From NCBI RefSeq assembly GCF_003605435.1, contig NZ_QXQB01000006.1:62001-126000 (forward strand): a stretch of DNA of 64,000 bases. The letters are read 5' to 3'. The position numbers and the translations under genes are program-made. Shown one piece after another: positions 1 to 9,276 of this stretch (position 1 is the first letter of the stretch; each line of letters opens with the position of its first letter). This stretch comes from Paenibacillus pinisoli. GTDB lineage: Bacteria > Bacillota > Bacilli > Paenibacillales > Paenibacillaceae. Under the pieces are notes generated by a model. It saw nothing but the letters and a program-made list of their open reading frames with translations. It was not told the DNA's origin and made no database searches.

Positions 1-788
1 AATATTTTGTGCTGAGCCCTCGACCATACCCATCTCTCAATCAGCAGCAGGAAGAGAATCCAGAAGACTTGCAGGGCAAGAATGCCAAGCGCTTCCTGAA
101 GCCCCGTCTTGCCTGCCAATATGGCGATGGGCTCGAATGTGACGAGCCGGAAGGGCAGGAAAGCGCCAATCTGCAGCAGCCACTGCGGGTAGAACCATAA
201 TGGAACGAATGTGCCGGCGAACAGCTCATAGAAGGCTTTCATGAACCAGTCGATATAGTAGGCATTGCCTGTCCAGAAGCTCGTAAGGCCCAGCAAGTAG
301 TGGATATGGTAGATGATGACGATGCCGCAAGTAACGCTGATGAGAAAAAGCGCAATTCGTGCAGGTTCCGCGGCAATCGACGGAACGCTCATGAAAATGA
401 AATAGATGGCGCAGGCTGGCACTGCACTGAAGAGAAAGCGGAACAGATTCTCACCCCACTGGTCGGCGATCATATACGACTTGAAGGAGACGGGCTTGAT
501 CAGATCTGTACTGATCGTGCCGCTGACTACCCGGTCGCCGATTGTTGAGCCGATGCGGGAGTAAGTCAGCGTGCCAACCAGCAGATTGATGAGCACGAAT
601 AGCATCATGTCCTCATAGGTGATTCCGCCGATTTCCTCTTTCCCCCGGAATAAGCCCTGCCATACGCTCAGGAGGACGAACAGCCTCAAGAAGGAGCCTA
701 GTGCTAGAATGACGGTATTGCTTCGATAAACACTATGCATGCGGAATGAGGTCATGGCGAACATGGCAAATAAGGTGTAACGTGTCAT
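1..788 (-). CDS. ABC-2 family exporter permease, 3' end outside the window
   Basis: Reading the complement from the ATG at 788 gives 262 codons with no stop before the window edge, so the C-terminus is missing. The start is supported by AAGGAGGAT (807 down to 799), 10 nt upstream. The protein is strongly hydrophobic, with membrane segments near residues 25-45, 60-80, 118-138, 145-168, 190-215 and 232-250. The motif GTISTDLIKPV near residue 90 resembles the conserved loop of the six-helix ABC-2 permeases often paired with a DrrA-like ATPase (Pfam ABC2_membrane_6). Such permeases form the membrane channel of drug or lipid exporters. It is divergent from the LysR gene. The ATPase partner is presumably beyond the left edge (inference). 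The substrate is unknown. Confidence 0.8.
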   Translation of the reverse strand, partial: MTRYTLFAMFAMTSFRMHSVYRSNTVILALGSFLRLFVLLSVWQGLFRGKEEIGGITYEDMMLFVLINLLVGTLTYSRIGSTIGDRVVSGTISTDLIKPVSFKSYMIADQWGENLFRFLFSAVPACAIYFIFMSVPSIAAEPARIALFLISVTCGIVIIYHIHYLLGLTSFWTGNAYYIDWFMKAFYELFAGTFVPLWFYPQWLLQIGAFLPFRLVTFEPIAILAGKTGLQEALGILALQVFWILFLLLIERWVWSRAQHKI

Positions 789-855
789 GGGCGTGCGTAT
801 CCTCCTTCAACCAGAAATTTTTGTATAATCTGGGTCTTATCATAACCTGTTCCTA

Positions 856-864
856 TGATATAGT
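856..864 (+). promoter_or_regulatory. Candidate extended -10 promoter for the LysR gene
   Basis: TGATATAGT fits an extended -10 (TGn plus TATAGT) and would place the transcript start near 871, ahead of the GGAGG at 896-900. I see no good -35. The surrounding AT-rich stretch 850-890 may also hold the autoregulatory LysR site, but I cannot define it. Confidence 0.4.
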
Positions 865-909
865 GATAATTGATAATAGATATAGCAGTTATAACGGAGG
901 TTTATAGCT

Positions 910-1812
910 ATGGTGAATTTGGAGTTGTACCGTGTATTCTATTACACGGCGAAAGCCGGCAGCATATCCAAGGCCGCACAAGAGCTTCATATGGCTCAGC
1001 CCAGCGCCAGCCTGGCCATCAAACAGTTGGAGGACTCGCTCCATACGAATTTGTTCCACCGCACGCCGCGTGGCGTGTCGCTGACGAGCGAAGGCAGCAC
1101 ATTATTTGCCTATATTGAGCAAGCCTACGAGCTTATCATGTCAGCAGAGAGCAAGCTTGACGAGGTGGCGAAGATGGGCGGAGGAGAGGTGCGCATCGCT
1201 GCCAGCATATCGGTCATCCAATATGTGCTGCTGCCTCATATGGAACGGTTTCACCGGGAGTACCCGACGATTGAGATCAAGGTTGTTCATGGATCCACTC
1301 TGGGTTGTCTGAAGCTGCTCAAGGAAGGGAAGATCGACTTCTGCATCGTTCGTCTGCCTATAGAAGATGAGTCGCTAATGACGACGAGCTTATTATCGAT
1401 TCAGGATTGTTTTGTGGCGGGGGAGAAGTACAAGCATCTGTCAGAGGCTCCTGTGTCTATGAAAGAGCTAGCGGAGTACCCGCTCGTTGTGTTCCCGCCC
1501 CATATGACATCGCGCCAAGCGATGAACCGGTTGATGGCCTCGTATGGCGTGACATTTGAACCAAAGTATGAGATCGGAAGCTTGCAACTGCTCATCGGCT
1601 TTGCTCAAGCGAATCTGGGCATCTCCTATGTGGTTCGGGAGTTCGTAACAAAAGAGCTGGATGAAGGCAGTTTGTTCGAGGTAAAGCTCAAGGAACAGAT
1701 TCCGCGGATCGAGTTCGGCATCGTGCGAATGAAGCAGCTTGCCATACCGGTTGCCGCGCAGCAATTTATCGATCAGATGCTGGCAGAGGGCTCCGTCAAA
1801 GAGGAGAATTAG
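910..1812 (+). CDS. LysR family transcriptional regulator
   Basis: The 300-residue length is standard for LysR proteins. An N-terminal winged helix-turn-helix (about residues 1-60, with KAGSISKAAQELHMAQPSAS) is followed by a linker helix and a periplasmic-binding-protein-like effector domain (about 90-295). The start has GGAGG at 896-900, 9 nt upstream. It is divergent from the ABC-2 permease on the left and lies just upstream of the agmatine genes on the same strand, so either could be its target. The aguAB link is inference from proximity, since a separate promoter sits in front of aguA. The effector cannot be told from the sequence. Confidence 0.9.
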   Translation: MVNLELYRVFYYTAKAGSISKAAQELHMAQPSASLAIKQLEDSLHTNLFHRTPRGVSLTSEGSTLFAYIEQAYELIMSAESKLDEVAKMGGGEVRIAASISVIQYVLLPHMERFHREYPTIEIKVVHGSTLGCLKLLKEGKIDFCIVRLPIEDESLMTTSLLSIQDCFVAGEKYKHLSEAPVSMKELAEYPLVVFPPHMTSRQAMNRLMASYGVTFEPKYEIGSLQLLIGFAQANLGISYVVREFVTKELDEGSLFEVKLKEQIPRIEFGIVRMKQLAIPVAAQQFIDQMLAEGSVKEEN

Positions 1813-1861
1813 TTGGTTTTGTTTGGAGTTGACGGGGGTGAAATTTGCCCGTTATCATCCA

Positions 1862-1890
1862 TTGTTACAGGCGTTTTTTTGTTATATGAT
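1862..1890 (+). promoter_or_regulatory. Predicted sigma-A promoter of aguA-aguB
   Basis: TTGTTA at 1862-1867 and TATGAT at 1885-1890 are separated by 17 bp. Transcription would start near 1897, about 55 nt before the preferred aguA start. Confidence 0.55.
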
Positions 1891-1952
1891 AGGTAGGTGA
1901 ATCGGGGGTTGTCCCGTTCATGCCTATTATGGATATGATAATGGAGGATAAG

Positions 1953-2987
1953 ATGAATCCTAGAGATTTGAAATATAGAATGCCTGCTGAATGGGCAAAA
2001 CACGAGAGAACCTTTATGTCCTGGCCTGTTCAAGATTCGATGGTATACCCTGAGAATTACGAGGAAGTAACGGCGGGATACGCCGAGATTATAACGGCAA
2101 TTGCCGAATTCGAGCCGGTTACGGTTATTGTTAACCCGGATGACCTGGAGCGCGTAGGCGCCCGCTTTACGGGCAATGACAACGTGGAGCTGCTGCCGAT
2201 CGGGCACAATGACGCCTGGTTCCGCGACAATGGCCCAACCTTCTTGCTGAATGAGCAGGATGAGCTTGCCGGCGTGAATTGGGGCTTCAACGCTTGGGGC
2301 GGCAAGTATTCGCCATGGGACCTGGATGATGCGGTAGCGCCGCAAGTGCTGAAGCATGTCGGGGTTCGCCAGTTCGATGCGCTGCTTGTAATGGAGGGCG
2401 GATCGATTCATGCCGATGGAGAAGGCACTCTTCTGACGACAGAGGAATGCTTGCTGAATGAGAATCGCAATCCGGAGTTGACGCGCGAGCAGATTGAAGC
2501 CCAAGTGAAGGAATTCGTGAATGTGGACACGATCATCTGGCTGAATCGCGGTCTGGACGGCGACGAGACGGACGGTCATGTCGACAATATCGCTTGCTTC
2601 GCAGCGCCGGGCAAAGTCATTATTCAAGTATGCGACGATCCGTCGGATGCGAACTATGCGATTACACAGGAGAATCTCCAAATTCTCCGCGATGCTGTTG
2701 ATGCGAAGGGGCGCAAGCTGGAGATCATTGAGATTCCACAGCCGCCATACCGGGAATTCGAAGGCCAGCGTCTGACGCTGAGCTACTTGAACTTCTATTT
2801 TGTGAATGATGGCATTATCTTGCCCGTGTTCGGCGGCGCAGCCGAAGAGACGGACCGCAAGGCGGAGGAGATTCTTGCCGCAGCGTTCCCTGAACGCAGG
2901 ATCCGCAAGGTGAATGGCATGGCCATTATCGCGGAAGGCGGCAATGTTCACTGCACGACGCAACAGATGCCGGCTGGCCGGAGATAA
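1953..2987 (+). CDS. aguA: Agmatine deiminase
   Basis: Hydrolyses agmatine to N-carbamoylputrescine and ammonia, the first step of the agmatine route to putrescine. The 344-residue protein belongs to the peptidyl-arginine-deiminase-type guanidine-modifying superfamily. Visible family motifs are HNDAWFRDNGPTF, EGGSIHADGEGT, GDETDGHVDN (catalytic His about 209) and EGGNVHCTTQQ with the catalytic Cys about 334. The start at 1953 is preferred because GGAGG (1943-1947) lies 5 nt upstream. A longer reading from 1920 is open but has a poorer ribosome site. It is followed within 30 nt by aguB, so the two form an operon. No arginine decarboxylase is in the window. Confidence 0.93.
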   Translation: MNPRDLKYRMPAEWAKHERTFMSWPVQDSMVYPENYEEVTAGYAEIITAIAEFEPVTVIVNPDDLERVGARFTGNDNVELLPIGHNDAWFRDNGPTFLLNEQDELAGVNWGFNAWGGKYSPWDLDDAVAPQVLKHVGVRQFDALLVMEGGSIHADGEGTLLTTEECLLNENRNPELTREQIEAQVKEFVNVDTIIWLNRGLDGDETDGHVDNIACFAAPGKVIIQVCDDPSDANYAITQENLQILRDAVDAKGRKLEIIEIPQPPYREFEGQRLTLSYLNFYFVNDGIILPVFGGAAEETDRKAEEILAAAFPERRIRKVNGMAIIAEGGNVHCTTQQMPAGRR

Positions 2988-3016
2988 GCGTAATAATGGG
3001 AAGAGGAGGCAACACG

Positions 3017-3898
3017 ATGAGAAAAGTAAAAGTAGCGGCTACCCAAATGAGCTGCTCTACCGATAGAGACGACAACATCCGCAAGGCGGATGCATTGGTG
3101 CGCGAGGCGGCCAAGCAAGGCGCGCAGATCATCCTGCTTCAGGAGCTGTTCGAGACGCCGTATTTCTGCCAGAAGGAGAAGGCGGACTATTACGTCTATG
3201 CGACAGAGCTGGAGGAGAATGCGGCAATCAATCACTTCCGCAAAGTAGCAAAGGAATTGCAGGTTGTGCTTCCGATCAGCTTCTATGAGAAGAAGAACAA
3301 CGCGCGCTACAATTCGCTGGCTGTGATCGACGCCGACGGCGAAGTGCTGGGCAAATACCGCAAGAGCCATATTCCGGACGGTCCGGGCTATGAAGAGAAG
3401 TTCTACTTCAATCCTGGCGACACAGGATTCAAAGTATGGAATACCCGTTATGGCAAAATCGGCATCGGCGTATGCTGGGATCAATGGTATCCGGAAGCTG
3501 CGCGCTGCATGGCGTTGATGGGCGCCGAGATTCTCTTCTACCCGACAGCAATCGGTTCCGAGCCTCAGGACGGATCGATTGATTCCAAGGATCATTGGCA
3601 GATGTGCATGCTCGGCCACGCGGCATCCAATCTGGTGCCGGTCGTTGCGTCGAACCGCATCGGCTTGGAGTCCGATGAGGATTCCAGCATTACGTTCTAC
3701 GGCTCGTCCTTTATCGCAGGACCGCAAGGCAATAAGGTTGCTGAAGCGGGCCGCAGCGAGGAGACGGTGCTGGTAGCGGAGTTTGATCTGGACCAGCTGG
3801 AGACGCAGCGCATCGAGTGGGGCATCTTCCGCGACCGCCGTCCGGAGCTGTATGGCATTATCGCTTCCTATGATGGCGAGCTTCGCATCAAACAATAA
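3017..3898 (+). CDS. aguB: N-carbamoylputrescine amidase
   Basis: Second enzyme of the agmatine pathway, converting N-carbamoylputrescine to putrescine, CO2 and ammonia. The 293-residue protein is a nitrilase-superfamily amidase with the Glu-Lys-Cys triad visible: E43 (LLQELFETPYF), K116 (KYRKSHIPDG) and C153 (GVCWDQWYPE). The start at 3017 is chosen because AGAGGAGG (3002-3009) is 7 nt upstream; the in-frame ATG at 2996 overlaps that site and is less likely. It is transcribed with aguA and closed by the terminator at 3909-3939. Confidence 0.93.
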   Translation: MRKVKVAATQMSCSTDRDDNIRKADALVREAAKQGAQIILLQELFETPYFCQKEKADYYVYATELEENAAINHFRKVAKELQVVLPISFYEKKNNARYNSLAVIDADGEVLGKYRKSHIPDGPGYEEKFYFNPGDTGFKVWNTRYGKIGIGVCWDQWYPEAARCMALMGAEILFYPTAIGSEPQDGSIDSKDHWQMCMLGHAASNLVPVVASNRIGLESDEDSSITFYGSSFIAGPQGNKVAEAGRSEETVLVAEFDLDQLETQRIEWGIFRDRRPELYGIIASYDGELRIKQ

Positions 3899-3908
3899 TA
3901 TTCATGAG

Positions 3909-3939
3909 AAACTTCCGGCTATGTGTCGGGAGTTTTTTT
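3909..3939 (+). terminator. Rho-independent terminator of aguAB
   Basis: A 9-bp stem (3909-3917 with 3927-3935, one G-U pair) closes a 9-nt loop and runs into seven T residues. Confidence 0.8.
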
Positions 3940-4069
3940 GTTGTTTTACGACGATGCGGCTCAGCAGCATTTCATTGTCCAACAGGGTGTTCCGATTATT
4001 TACAAAACACAAGAGGGTGCGATAAGCTGTGAGCAGGCTTAGGATCGTCGAACGGGAGCGTGAAGCAGG

Positions 4070-4726
4070 ATGAAAATGAAAGTGTTGATCGCGGATGATA
4101 ATTCCTTTGTAAGAGAAGGCATGAAAATTATATTAACGACATTTGAGGAATTCGAGGTGGTCACTACGGTGGAGAATGGCCGGGAAGCCGTTAGCTACTG
4201 CGAGTCTCATGATGTGGATGTGGCGCTGCTGGACGTACAGATGCCGGTCATGAGCGGAGTGGAGGCAACCAAGCTGATCGCCGAGCGTACAGGGACCAAG
4301 GTGCTGATCTTAACGACCTTTGACGATGACCAGTTTATCCAGGACGCCATTCGTAATGGCGCGAAGGGTTATCTGTTGAAAAATAACGATCCCGAACGGA
4401 TCCGGGATGCGATTCGCACCGTGCACAATGGTCATCATGTATTGCAGGATGTCGTGCTGAACAAGCTGGCATCCGGTTTAATGACGGCAAGAGAGCAAGA
4501 GAAGGCGCCGGGGGCAGGAGAGAAAATCGACAAAGCCTTGTTCACGCCAAGAGAGCTGGATATTATGGCGCTTATTGCGAAGGGCTTGTCCAATAAGGAG
4601 ATTGCCAGGCAGCTGTACATATCGGAAGGTACCGCAGCTAACCATATCACCTCCATCTTAAGCAAGACGGGGCTGGAGCATCGAACGCAGATTGCCATTT
4701 ATTATTTGACAGGCGAGGGCAAATAA
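4070..4726 (+). CDS. NarL/LuxR-type response regulator
   Basis: The 218-residue protein has a receiver domain (about 1-120) with acidic pocket D9-D10, phospho-acceptor D55 in LLDVQMPVMSG, T82/T83 and K104. A LuxR-type helix-turn-helix follows at about 156-215 (FTPRELDIMALIAKGLSNKE). It is the cognate regulator of the kinase that follows immediately. An in-frame ATG at 4076 is an alternative start. The set regulator-kinase-ATPase-permease-permease resembles the B. subtilis LnrK/LnrJ-LnrLMN system, in which the pair senses a membrane-active antibiotic and induces the exporter. Here the regulator precedes the kinase. Function by analogy is inference. Confidence 0.9.
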   Translation: MKMKVLIADDNSFVREGMKIILTTFEEFEVVTTVENGREAVSYCESHDVDVALLDVQMPVMSGVEATKLIAERTGTKVLILTTFDDDQFIQDAIRNGAKGYLLKNNDPERIRDAIRTVHNGHHVLQDVVLNKLASGLMTAREQEKAPGAGEKIDKALFTPRELDIMALIAKGLSNKEIARQLYISEGTAANHITSILSKTGLEHRTQIAIYYLTGEGK

Positions 4727-5857
4727 GTGAGGGAGCGCGAGATACGGCCGGAGAACTGGTCGATCATATTCAAGCTTGTCATGCTGCTCTATGTGACGGG
4801 TTCCGTCTACGTATCCGAGAGCGGGCTAACCAACTGGTATACGGCTGCCATTTTGTTGTATATCAGCATGGAGCTCTTCTCTCATATTATGCGTTCTGCA
4901 ACGCTGCAGCGTGCAGGCGCCGCAGCGTCCATCCTGTTCATCATCACCCTATCCTATGAACTGAATCCGATGCTGGCGCTGCTGATTCCCGTGAACCTGC
5001 ACCGCCTTGCCGGACCTCTGCTGCGGCATCCTGCGCCTATTCTGCTTTTGATGATGGCTCCGATTCTGCTGCTTCCAAAGGAGCTGTATGCCAGCTATGG
5101 CTTGACTGCTTCTATAAGCTATCTATTTCTCACGGTTCTCTCAGCTTACACCGACAAGAGCAAGGCTTACCGAAGCACGCTGGAAGCGATGCGTGAGGAG
5201 CAATACCGGCTGAAGAAGCAGCTTCATGAGAGCATGGAGCACCGGAGGCAATCGGAGTATATGTTCAAGCTGGAGGAACGCAACCGGCTTTCGCAGGAAA
5301 TTCATGACCGAATCGGCCACTCCATGACCGGGGCGCTGATTCAGATGGAGGCTGCTAAGCGTCTGTATGCGACAGATGCGGCCCGCTCGGCGGAATTGCT
5401 CCAGAATGCCATACATATATCTAAGGAGGGTATTGAGCAGATTCGTCAGGTGCTCAAGAGCATGAAGCCGCTCAAGGAGCAGCTCGGCATTAATCGGATG
5501 AGATTGCTCGCGGATGAATTCGCCGCGACGCATGAGATGGAGACTCAGTTGACCTATGAGGGGAATCTTGATCGGATTGAGCCGCTTCACTGGCACATCA
5601 TTCAGCAGAATGTAACCGAAGCGCTGACGAATACAGTCAAGTATGCCGAAGCCACGGCCGTATCGATTCATATCCAAGTGCTCCATACAATGATCAAAGC
5701 AAGCGTAAGCGATAATGGCACGGGCGCGTCTAAGGTGATCAAAGGGCTTGGAATGATCGGCATGGAGGAGCGGACAGCAGCCGTAGGCGGCAAAGTGATC
5801 GTTGACGGGTCCAAGGGCTTTGCCGTCACGATGCTTATTCCCCTAGCCAGCGCATGA
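4727..5857 (+). CDS. DesK/LiaS-type sensor histidine kinase
   Basis: Membrane sensor kinase of the HisKA_3 class, 376 residues. The N-terminal 140 residues hold five or six hydrophobic segments with no extracytoplasmic domain, as in intramembrane-sensing kinases. A coiled linker (about 145-180) leads to the phospho-acceptor H193 in SQEIHDRIGHSMTG. The ATPase domain has NVTEALTNTVKYAEA, SDNGTG and GLGMIGMEER. The start is a GTG directly after the regulator's TAA, implying coupled translation. Its likely partner is the preceding regulator and its likely target the following ABC exporter. Confidence 0.9.
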   Translation: MREREIRPENWSIIFKLVMLLYVTGSVYVSESGLTNWYTAAILLYISMELFSHIMRSATLQRAGAAASILFIITLSYELNPMLALLIPVNLHRLAGPLLRHPAPILLLMMAPILLLPKELYASYGLTASISYLFLTVLSAYTDKSKAYRSTLEAMREEQYRLKKQLHESMEHRRQSEYMFKLEERNRLSQEIHDRIGHSMTGALIQMEAAKRLYATDAARSAELLQNAIHISKEGIEQIRQVLKSMKPLKEQLGINRMRLLADEFAATHEMETQLTYEGNLDRIEPLHWHIIQQNVTEALTNTVKYAEATAVSIHIQVLHTMIKASVSDNGTGASKVIKGLGMIGMEERTAAVGGKVIVDGSKGFAVTMLIPLASA

Positions 5858-5896
5858 ATGGTTCATGTGCAGACCATGAAGATTCTCATGGATAAA

Positions 5897-5934
5897 GGAT
5901 GAACTTGTGCACTTCGCAGGTTCATCCCTTTTTT
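5897..5934 (+). terminator. Terminator after the two-component genes
   Basis: GGATGAAC (5897-5904) pairs with GTTCATCC (5920-5927), followed by a T-tract at 5929-5934. It separates the two-component genes from the exporter genes, so the exporter probably has its own promoter or depends on read-through. Confidence 0.75.
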
Positions 5935-5976
5935 ATATGATGAACGTAGGTTGAAAATGAAGCGGGAGGATAAGCG

Positions 5977-6921
5977 ATGAACGTATTGCAATTGAAAAAG
6001 CTGACCAAAAAATACGGGGAATTCGCTGCAGTCGATCAATTGACGCTTGCAGTTCAAGAGGGTGAAATTTTCGGTCTGCTAGGCGCGAATGGAGCGGGGA
6101 AAAGCACAACGATCAATATGATTGCTTCGCTCATTCCGATTACGAAAGGCGAGATCGAGCTGCTGGGCAAAAACATCGCTAAAAACGGCAAGTTCGCGAA
6201 GTCCAATATCGGCATCGTGCCGCAGGAATTGGCGATTTATGAGGATATGACCGCTTATGAGAATGTTCGTTTTTTTGCCGGACTATACGGACTAAGGGGC
6301 CCGGAGTTGAAGCGCAGAGCGGAGGAGGCGCTGGCGTTCACAGGCTTGAGCGACAAGCATCGCAGCTACCCGAGAGATTTCTCCGGCGGCATGAAGCGAA
6401 GATTGAACATTGCCTGTGCGATTGCCCATCGTCCGAAGCTGATCATCATGGATGAGCCGACGGTAGGCATCGATCCCCATTCCCGCAATTACATTCTGAA
6501 TTCGGTGCGGAAGCTGAACGAGATGGGCAGCACCATCATCTACACAAGCCACTACATGGAGGAAGTCGAGGAGCTGTGTACCCGAATCGCGATTCTCGAC
6601 CACGGCAAAGTCATCGCGGAGGGAACAAAGGCACAGCTTAAATCCATCATTACCGATCAAAAAGAAATCCGCATCGACGTCCGCTCTGCCACGGGTCTCG
6701 ATACAAGAAAGCTGAGTGAGATTGCCGGTGTACGGACTGTCACCGTCAATGACGAGCAGAATAGCGTGAGCATCAGCACTGATGCGGAAGTAAACATTCT
6801 AAATCGCATTATTCAGGGGCTGATGGCTGCGGACATTGAGATTCGATCGGTAGAGGAAAGCCAGCCGAGCCTGGAGACGGTATTTCTGACGCTGACGGGC
6901 AGAAGCTTGCGGGATTCATAA
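5977..6921 (+). CDS. ABC exporter ATP-binding protein (LnrL-like)
   Basis: The 314-residue ATPase has Walker A GANGAGKST (about 36-44), signature FSGGMKRRLN, Walker B LIIMDEP and a switch histidine in YTSHYMEEVEEL. The C-terminal extension of about 90 residues is typical of DrrA/CcmA-type drug exporters. GGGAGG precedes the ATG. It energises the two permeases that follow. The nearest named analogue by gene order is LnrL; substrate unproven. Confidence 0.9.
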   Translation: MNVLQLKKLTKKYGEFAAVDQLTLAVQEGEIFGLLGANGAGKSTTINMIASLIPITKGEIELLGKNIAKNGKFAKSNIGIVPQELAIYEDMTAYENVRFFAGLYGLRGPELKRRAEEALAFTGLSDKHRSYPRDFSGGMKRRLNIACAIAHRPKLIIMDEPTVGIDPHSRNYILNSVRKLNEMGSTIIYTSHYMEEVEELCTRIAILDHGKVIAEGTKAQLKSIITDQKEIRIDVRSATGLDTRKLSEIAGVRTVTVNDEQNSVSISTDAEVNILNRIIQGLMAADIEIRSVEESQPSLETVFLTLTGRSLRDS

Positions 6922-6950
6922 CTGCAATTGCGGGAGGGGAGGGACGATCC

Positions 6951-8051
6951 ATGAACATATGGCGTATAGCAGTCAAGGAGTTAATGATGTTTCGCGATGT
7001 GAAGATGCTTGTATTCATGCTGGCTACGCCTGTGCTGCTCATGCTGATCATGGGCTCGCTGTTGTCCAGCGCCTTTAACGGCAGCGTTGCGGTCGGGGAT
7101 ATTCGGGTCCTCTATTCGGATCATAGCGAGGATGGCTCGATCGGTGCGGATTGGGAGTTGTGGCTGCGCCAATCCGGTACAGAGAACATGGTCTTCGAGA
7201 AGTTCGAGGGTAGCGATGCGGAAGCGATGGAAGGGGTGCGAGACGGCAGCTACTCCGGATATGCAGCACTGAATCCATCTGGCTTTCACTATTATGGCAA
7301 TAGCCGGAGCAGTATAGAGAACAGCATGGTTAGCGGTATCCTGTCGGCATTTGCTGATCGCTATAAGCTGAGTATTGCCGGGGCTGAGCCGGAACTGGAG
7401 AGCATGGTACCAGGGAGCTATGTGAAGGAGACCCGGCTTAAAGGCTCGCACATGCCGGCAGCAATGGACTATTTTGCCGTTGCGGTTACAACGATGATCA
7501 TATTATACAGCGCTGCAACGGCAGGAAATCTGATTGACAGCGAGAGAACGCGCAATACGGCCATTCGCTTGTTAGCCTCTCCGATATCCAAGGGCGAGAT
7601 CTTTGTGGGCAAGATTGTAGGCACGATGGTGCTCAATGCCGGATTTATCGCAATGATTATGCTGATCAGCAAATATATGTACGACGCGAATTGGGGCGAC
7701 AATCTACCTATGGTCTGGCTCGTGCTGCTTTCGGAGATCGCTTTTGCGCTAAGCCTGGGTCTTGGAATCAGCTATATTGTCAAAGGCAAGGCTTCAGGCA
7801 TTGTCATTATGACGATCATCCAGTTGGCTTGCTTCTTCGGCGGTTCTTATTACCGCATTGAAGATAACGGGGATTTCGTCAGCATGCTGGCTCCCTATTC
7901 GCCGCTTACTTGGTCCAATGAAGCATTGATGGACCTTATTTACGGCGGCGAGACTGGCGCAGCTATAACCGCGTCAGCGCTTAACCTTGGAGTCGCCGCG
8001 GCGATGCTCCTTATATCCGCTGTCATGATGAGAAGAAGGGAAGGGTTGTAG
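6951..8051 (+). CDS. ABC-2 exporter permease (LnrM-like)
   Basis: The 366-residue protein has the ABC-2 membrane type 3 layout: one N-terminal helix (about 20-42), an extracytoplasmic domain of roughly 140 residues, then five helices from about residue 172 onward, including the ERTRNTAIRLLASPISKGE coupling loop. A GGGAGG site precedes the ATG. Only 2 nt separate it from the next permease, suggesting a heterodimeric channel. Confidence 0.88.
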   Translation: MNIWRIAVKELMMFRDVKMLVFMLATPVLLMLIMGSLLSSAFNGSVAVGDIRVLYSDHSEDGSIGADWELWLRQSGTENMVFEKFEGSDAEAMEGVRDGSYSGYAALNPSGFHYYGNSRSSIENSMVSGILSAFADRYKLSIAGAEPELESMVPGSYVKETRLKGSHMPAAMDYFAVAVTTMIILYSAATAGNLIDSERTRNTAIRLLASPISKGEIFVGKIVGTMVLNAGFIAMIMLISKYMYDANWGDNLPMVWLVLLSEIAFALSLGLGISYIVKGKASGIVIMTIIQLACFFGGSYYRIEDNGDFVSMLAPYSPLTWSNEALMDLIYGGETGAAITASALNLGVAAAMLLISAVMMRRREGL

Positions 8052-8053
8052 CC

Positions 8054-9205
8054 ATGAGAGATACGATATGGTTGATTCAGAGAACGACCCTAGCCATGTT
8101 GAGAAGCTACAAGAGCTTGCTGCTGTATTTGCTCACGCCAGTCATCGGCATTGGTCTTGCTTTTCTCATCTATAGCGGGCAAGGCGATGTGTCGGTGCGG
8201 ATTGGCATAGTGAATCAGGATGGCGAACAAGCGGTTGCATCGGATGTCGTTCATTTTCTGGATAGCATCCGTAATGTGGAATGGAGTGACGTTCAGGAGG
8301 AGGAGGCGCGCGAGCTTGTTCTGGCTGGAGAACTGGATGCGGCAGCTATCCTCCCAAGCGGCTTCTCCGCATGGGTTAAAGGAGGCAAGGAGGAGTTTCC
8401 CATAGAGCTGGTCGCACTTGAAGGTTCGATGGCGGCATCTTACATCCGGTCTTATCTGGATCCCTACATCGGCAATCTGATGGCTATCGGCAGGACGGCT
8501 CAGAGTGGCGGAGAGAGTTTCGATGCCGTCTATGCCAAGTACAAGGCGGCGGAATTCGGGCTGCTGACGGAAGATGTGGCGGATACATCGGCTCAGCGGG
8601 ATATGGCCAACCGGGCAATCGGCTACCTGATCATCTTTATGATGTTTTCGGCCGTGAATCTGTCGGCGTTCATGATCAAGGAGAAGGAGAACCGGACCTA
8701 CTTCAGAGTGCTGGCTTCTCCCGTCTCGGCCAAAGCTTACGTAGCGTCCAATGTGACCGTGAATATGCTTGTGCTCCTGGTGCAAATGGCGATTATGCTG
8801 GTTGTGATGATTGCCGGCTTTGGCATTAAGCCTGGCCTCCCGCTCTGGCAGCTGGTTGCCGTCCTGCTCATATTCGCTTGGGTCGCCGTTGCTTTGTCAC
8901 TGGTTATCGTCGCTTTCGCAAGCAATTCCATGGCGGCAAGCGCGATGCAGAATTCATTGATTATTACTTCATGCCTGTTAGCCGGCTGCATGTTCCCGAT
9001 TGATGGGATGCCTCAAGCGATGCGCACGATCGCAGATTTCCTGCCGCAGCGCTGGCTGCTGGATACGGTAAGCAAGCTGCAGCAGGGCGCTGCAGCTGCT
9101 GATTTAACGATGAACGTGCTGACGCTGCTTGCATTCGCAGCTATGTTCTCCATGCTTGCCATTTATAAGTTCGGTCGCAACAGGGATGCTAGAACCTATG
9201 TCTAG
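8054..9205 (+). CDS. ABC-2 exporter permease (LnrN-like)
   Basis: Second permease, 383 residues, with the same topology as its neighbour: an N-terminal helix (about 20-40), an external domain, and a C-terminal five-helix bundle beginning near residue 190 with a coupling loop ENRTYFRVLASPVS. It is the last gene of the exporter set. The two permeases are homologous in layout but clearly diverged. Confidence 0.88.
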   Translation: MRDTIWLIQRTTLAMLRSYKSLLLYLLTPVIGIGLAFLIYSGQGDVSVRIGIVNQDGEQAVASDVVHFLDSIRNVEWSDVQEEEARELVLAGELDAAAILPSGFSAWVKGGKEEFPIELVALEGSMAASYIRSYLDPYIGNLMAIGRTAQSGGESFDAVYAKYKAAEFGLLTEDVADTSAQRDMANRAIGYLIIFMMFSAVNLSAFMIKEKENRTYFRVLASPVSAKAYVASNVTVNMLVLLVQMAIMLVVMIAGFGIKPGLPLWQLVAVLLIFAWVAVALSLVIVAFASNSMAASAMQNSLIITSCLLAGCMFPIDGMPQAMRTIADFLPQRWLLDTVSKLQQGAAAADLTMNVLTLLAFAAMFSMLAIYKFGRNRDARTYV

Positions 9206-9219
9206 TCAGTATGAGGATG

Positions 9220-9240
9220 GGCAGCTCGGGCTGCCGTTAT
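9220..9240 (+). terminator. Possible weak terminator hairpin after the exporter operon
   Basis: GGCAGC-TCGG-GCTGCC at 9220-9235 is a 6-bp stem with a 4-nt loop, followed only by GTTATT, so termination would be weak. Confidence 0.3.
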
Positions 9241-9276
9241 TCCCTAAAGGAAACATTTCGACTTGAAGGCGCATCA

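Noticed and set aside
1809..2963. 384-codon open frame antisense to aguA
   Set aside because: It is a shadow of a GC-biased third codon position; no ribosome site and no recognisable domain. The same applies to other long antisense frames, such as those opposite aguB, the HNH gene, the binding proteins and GH20.
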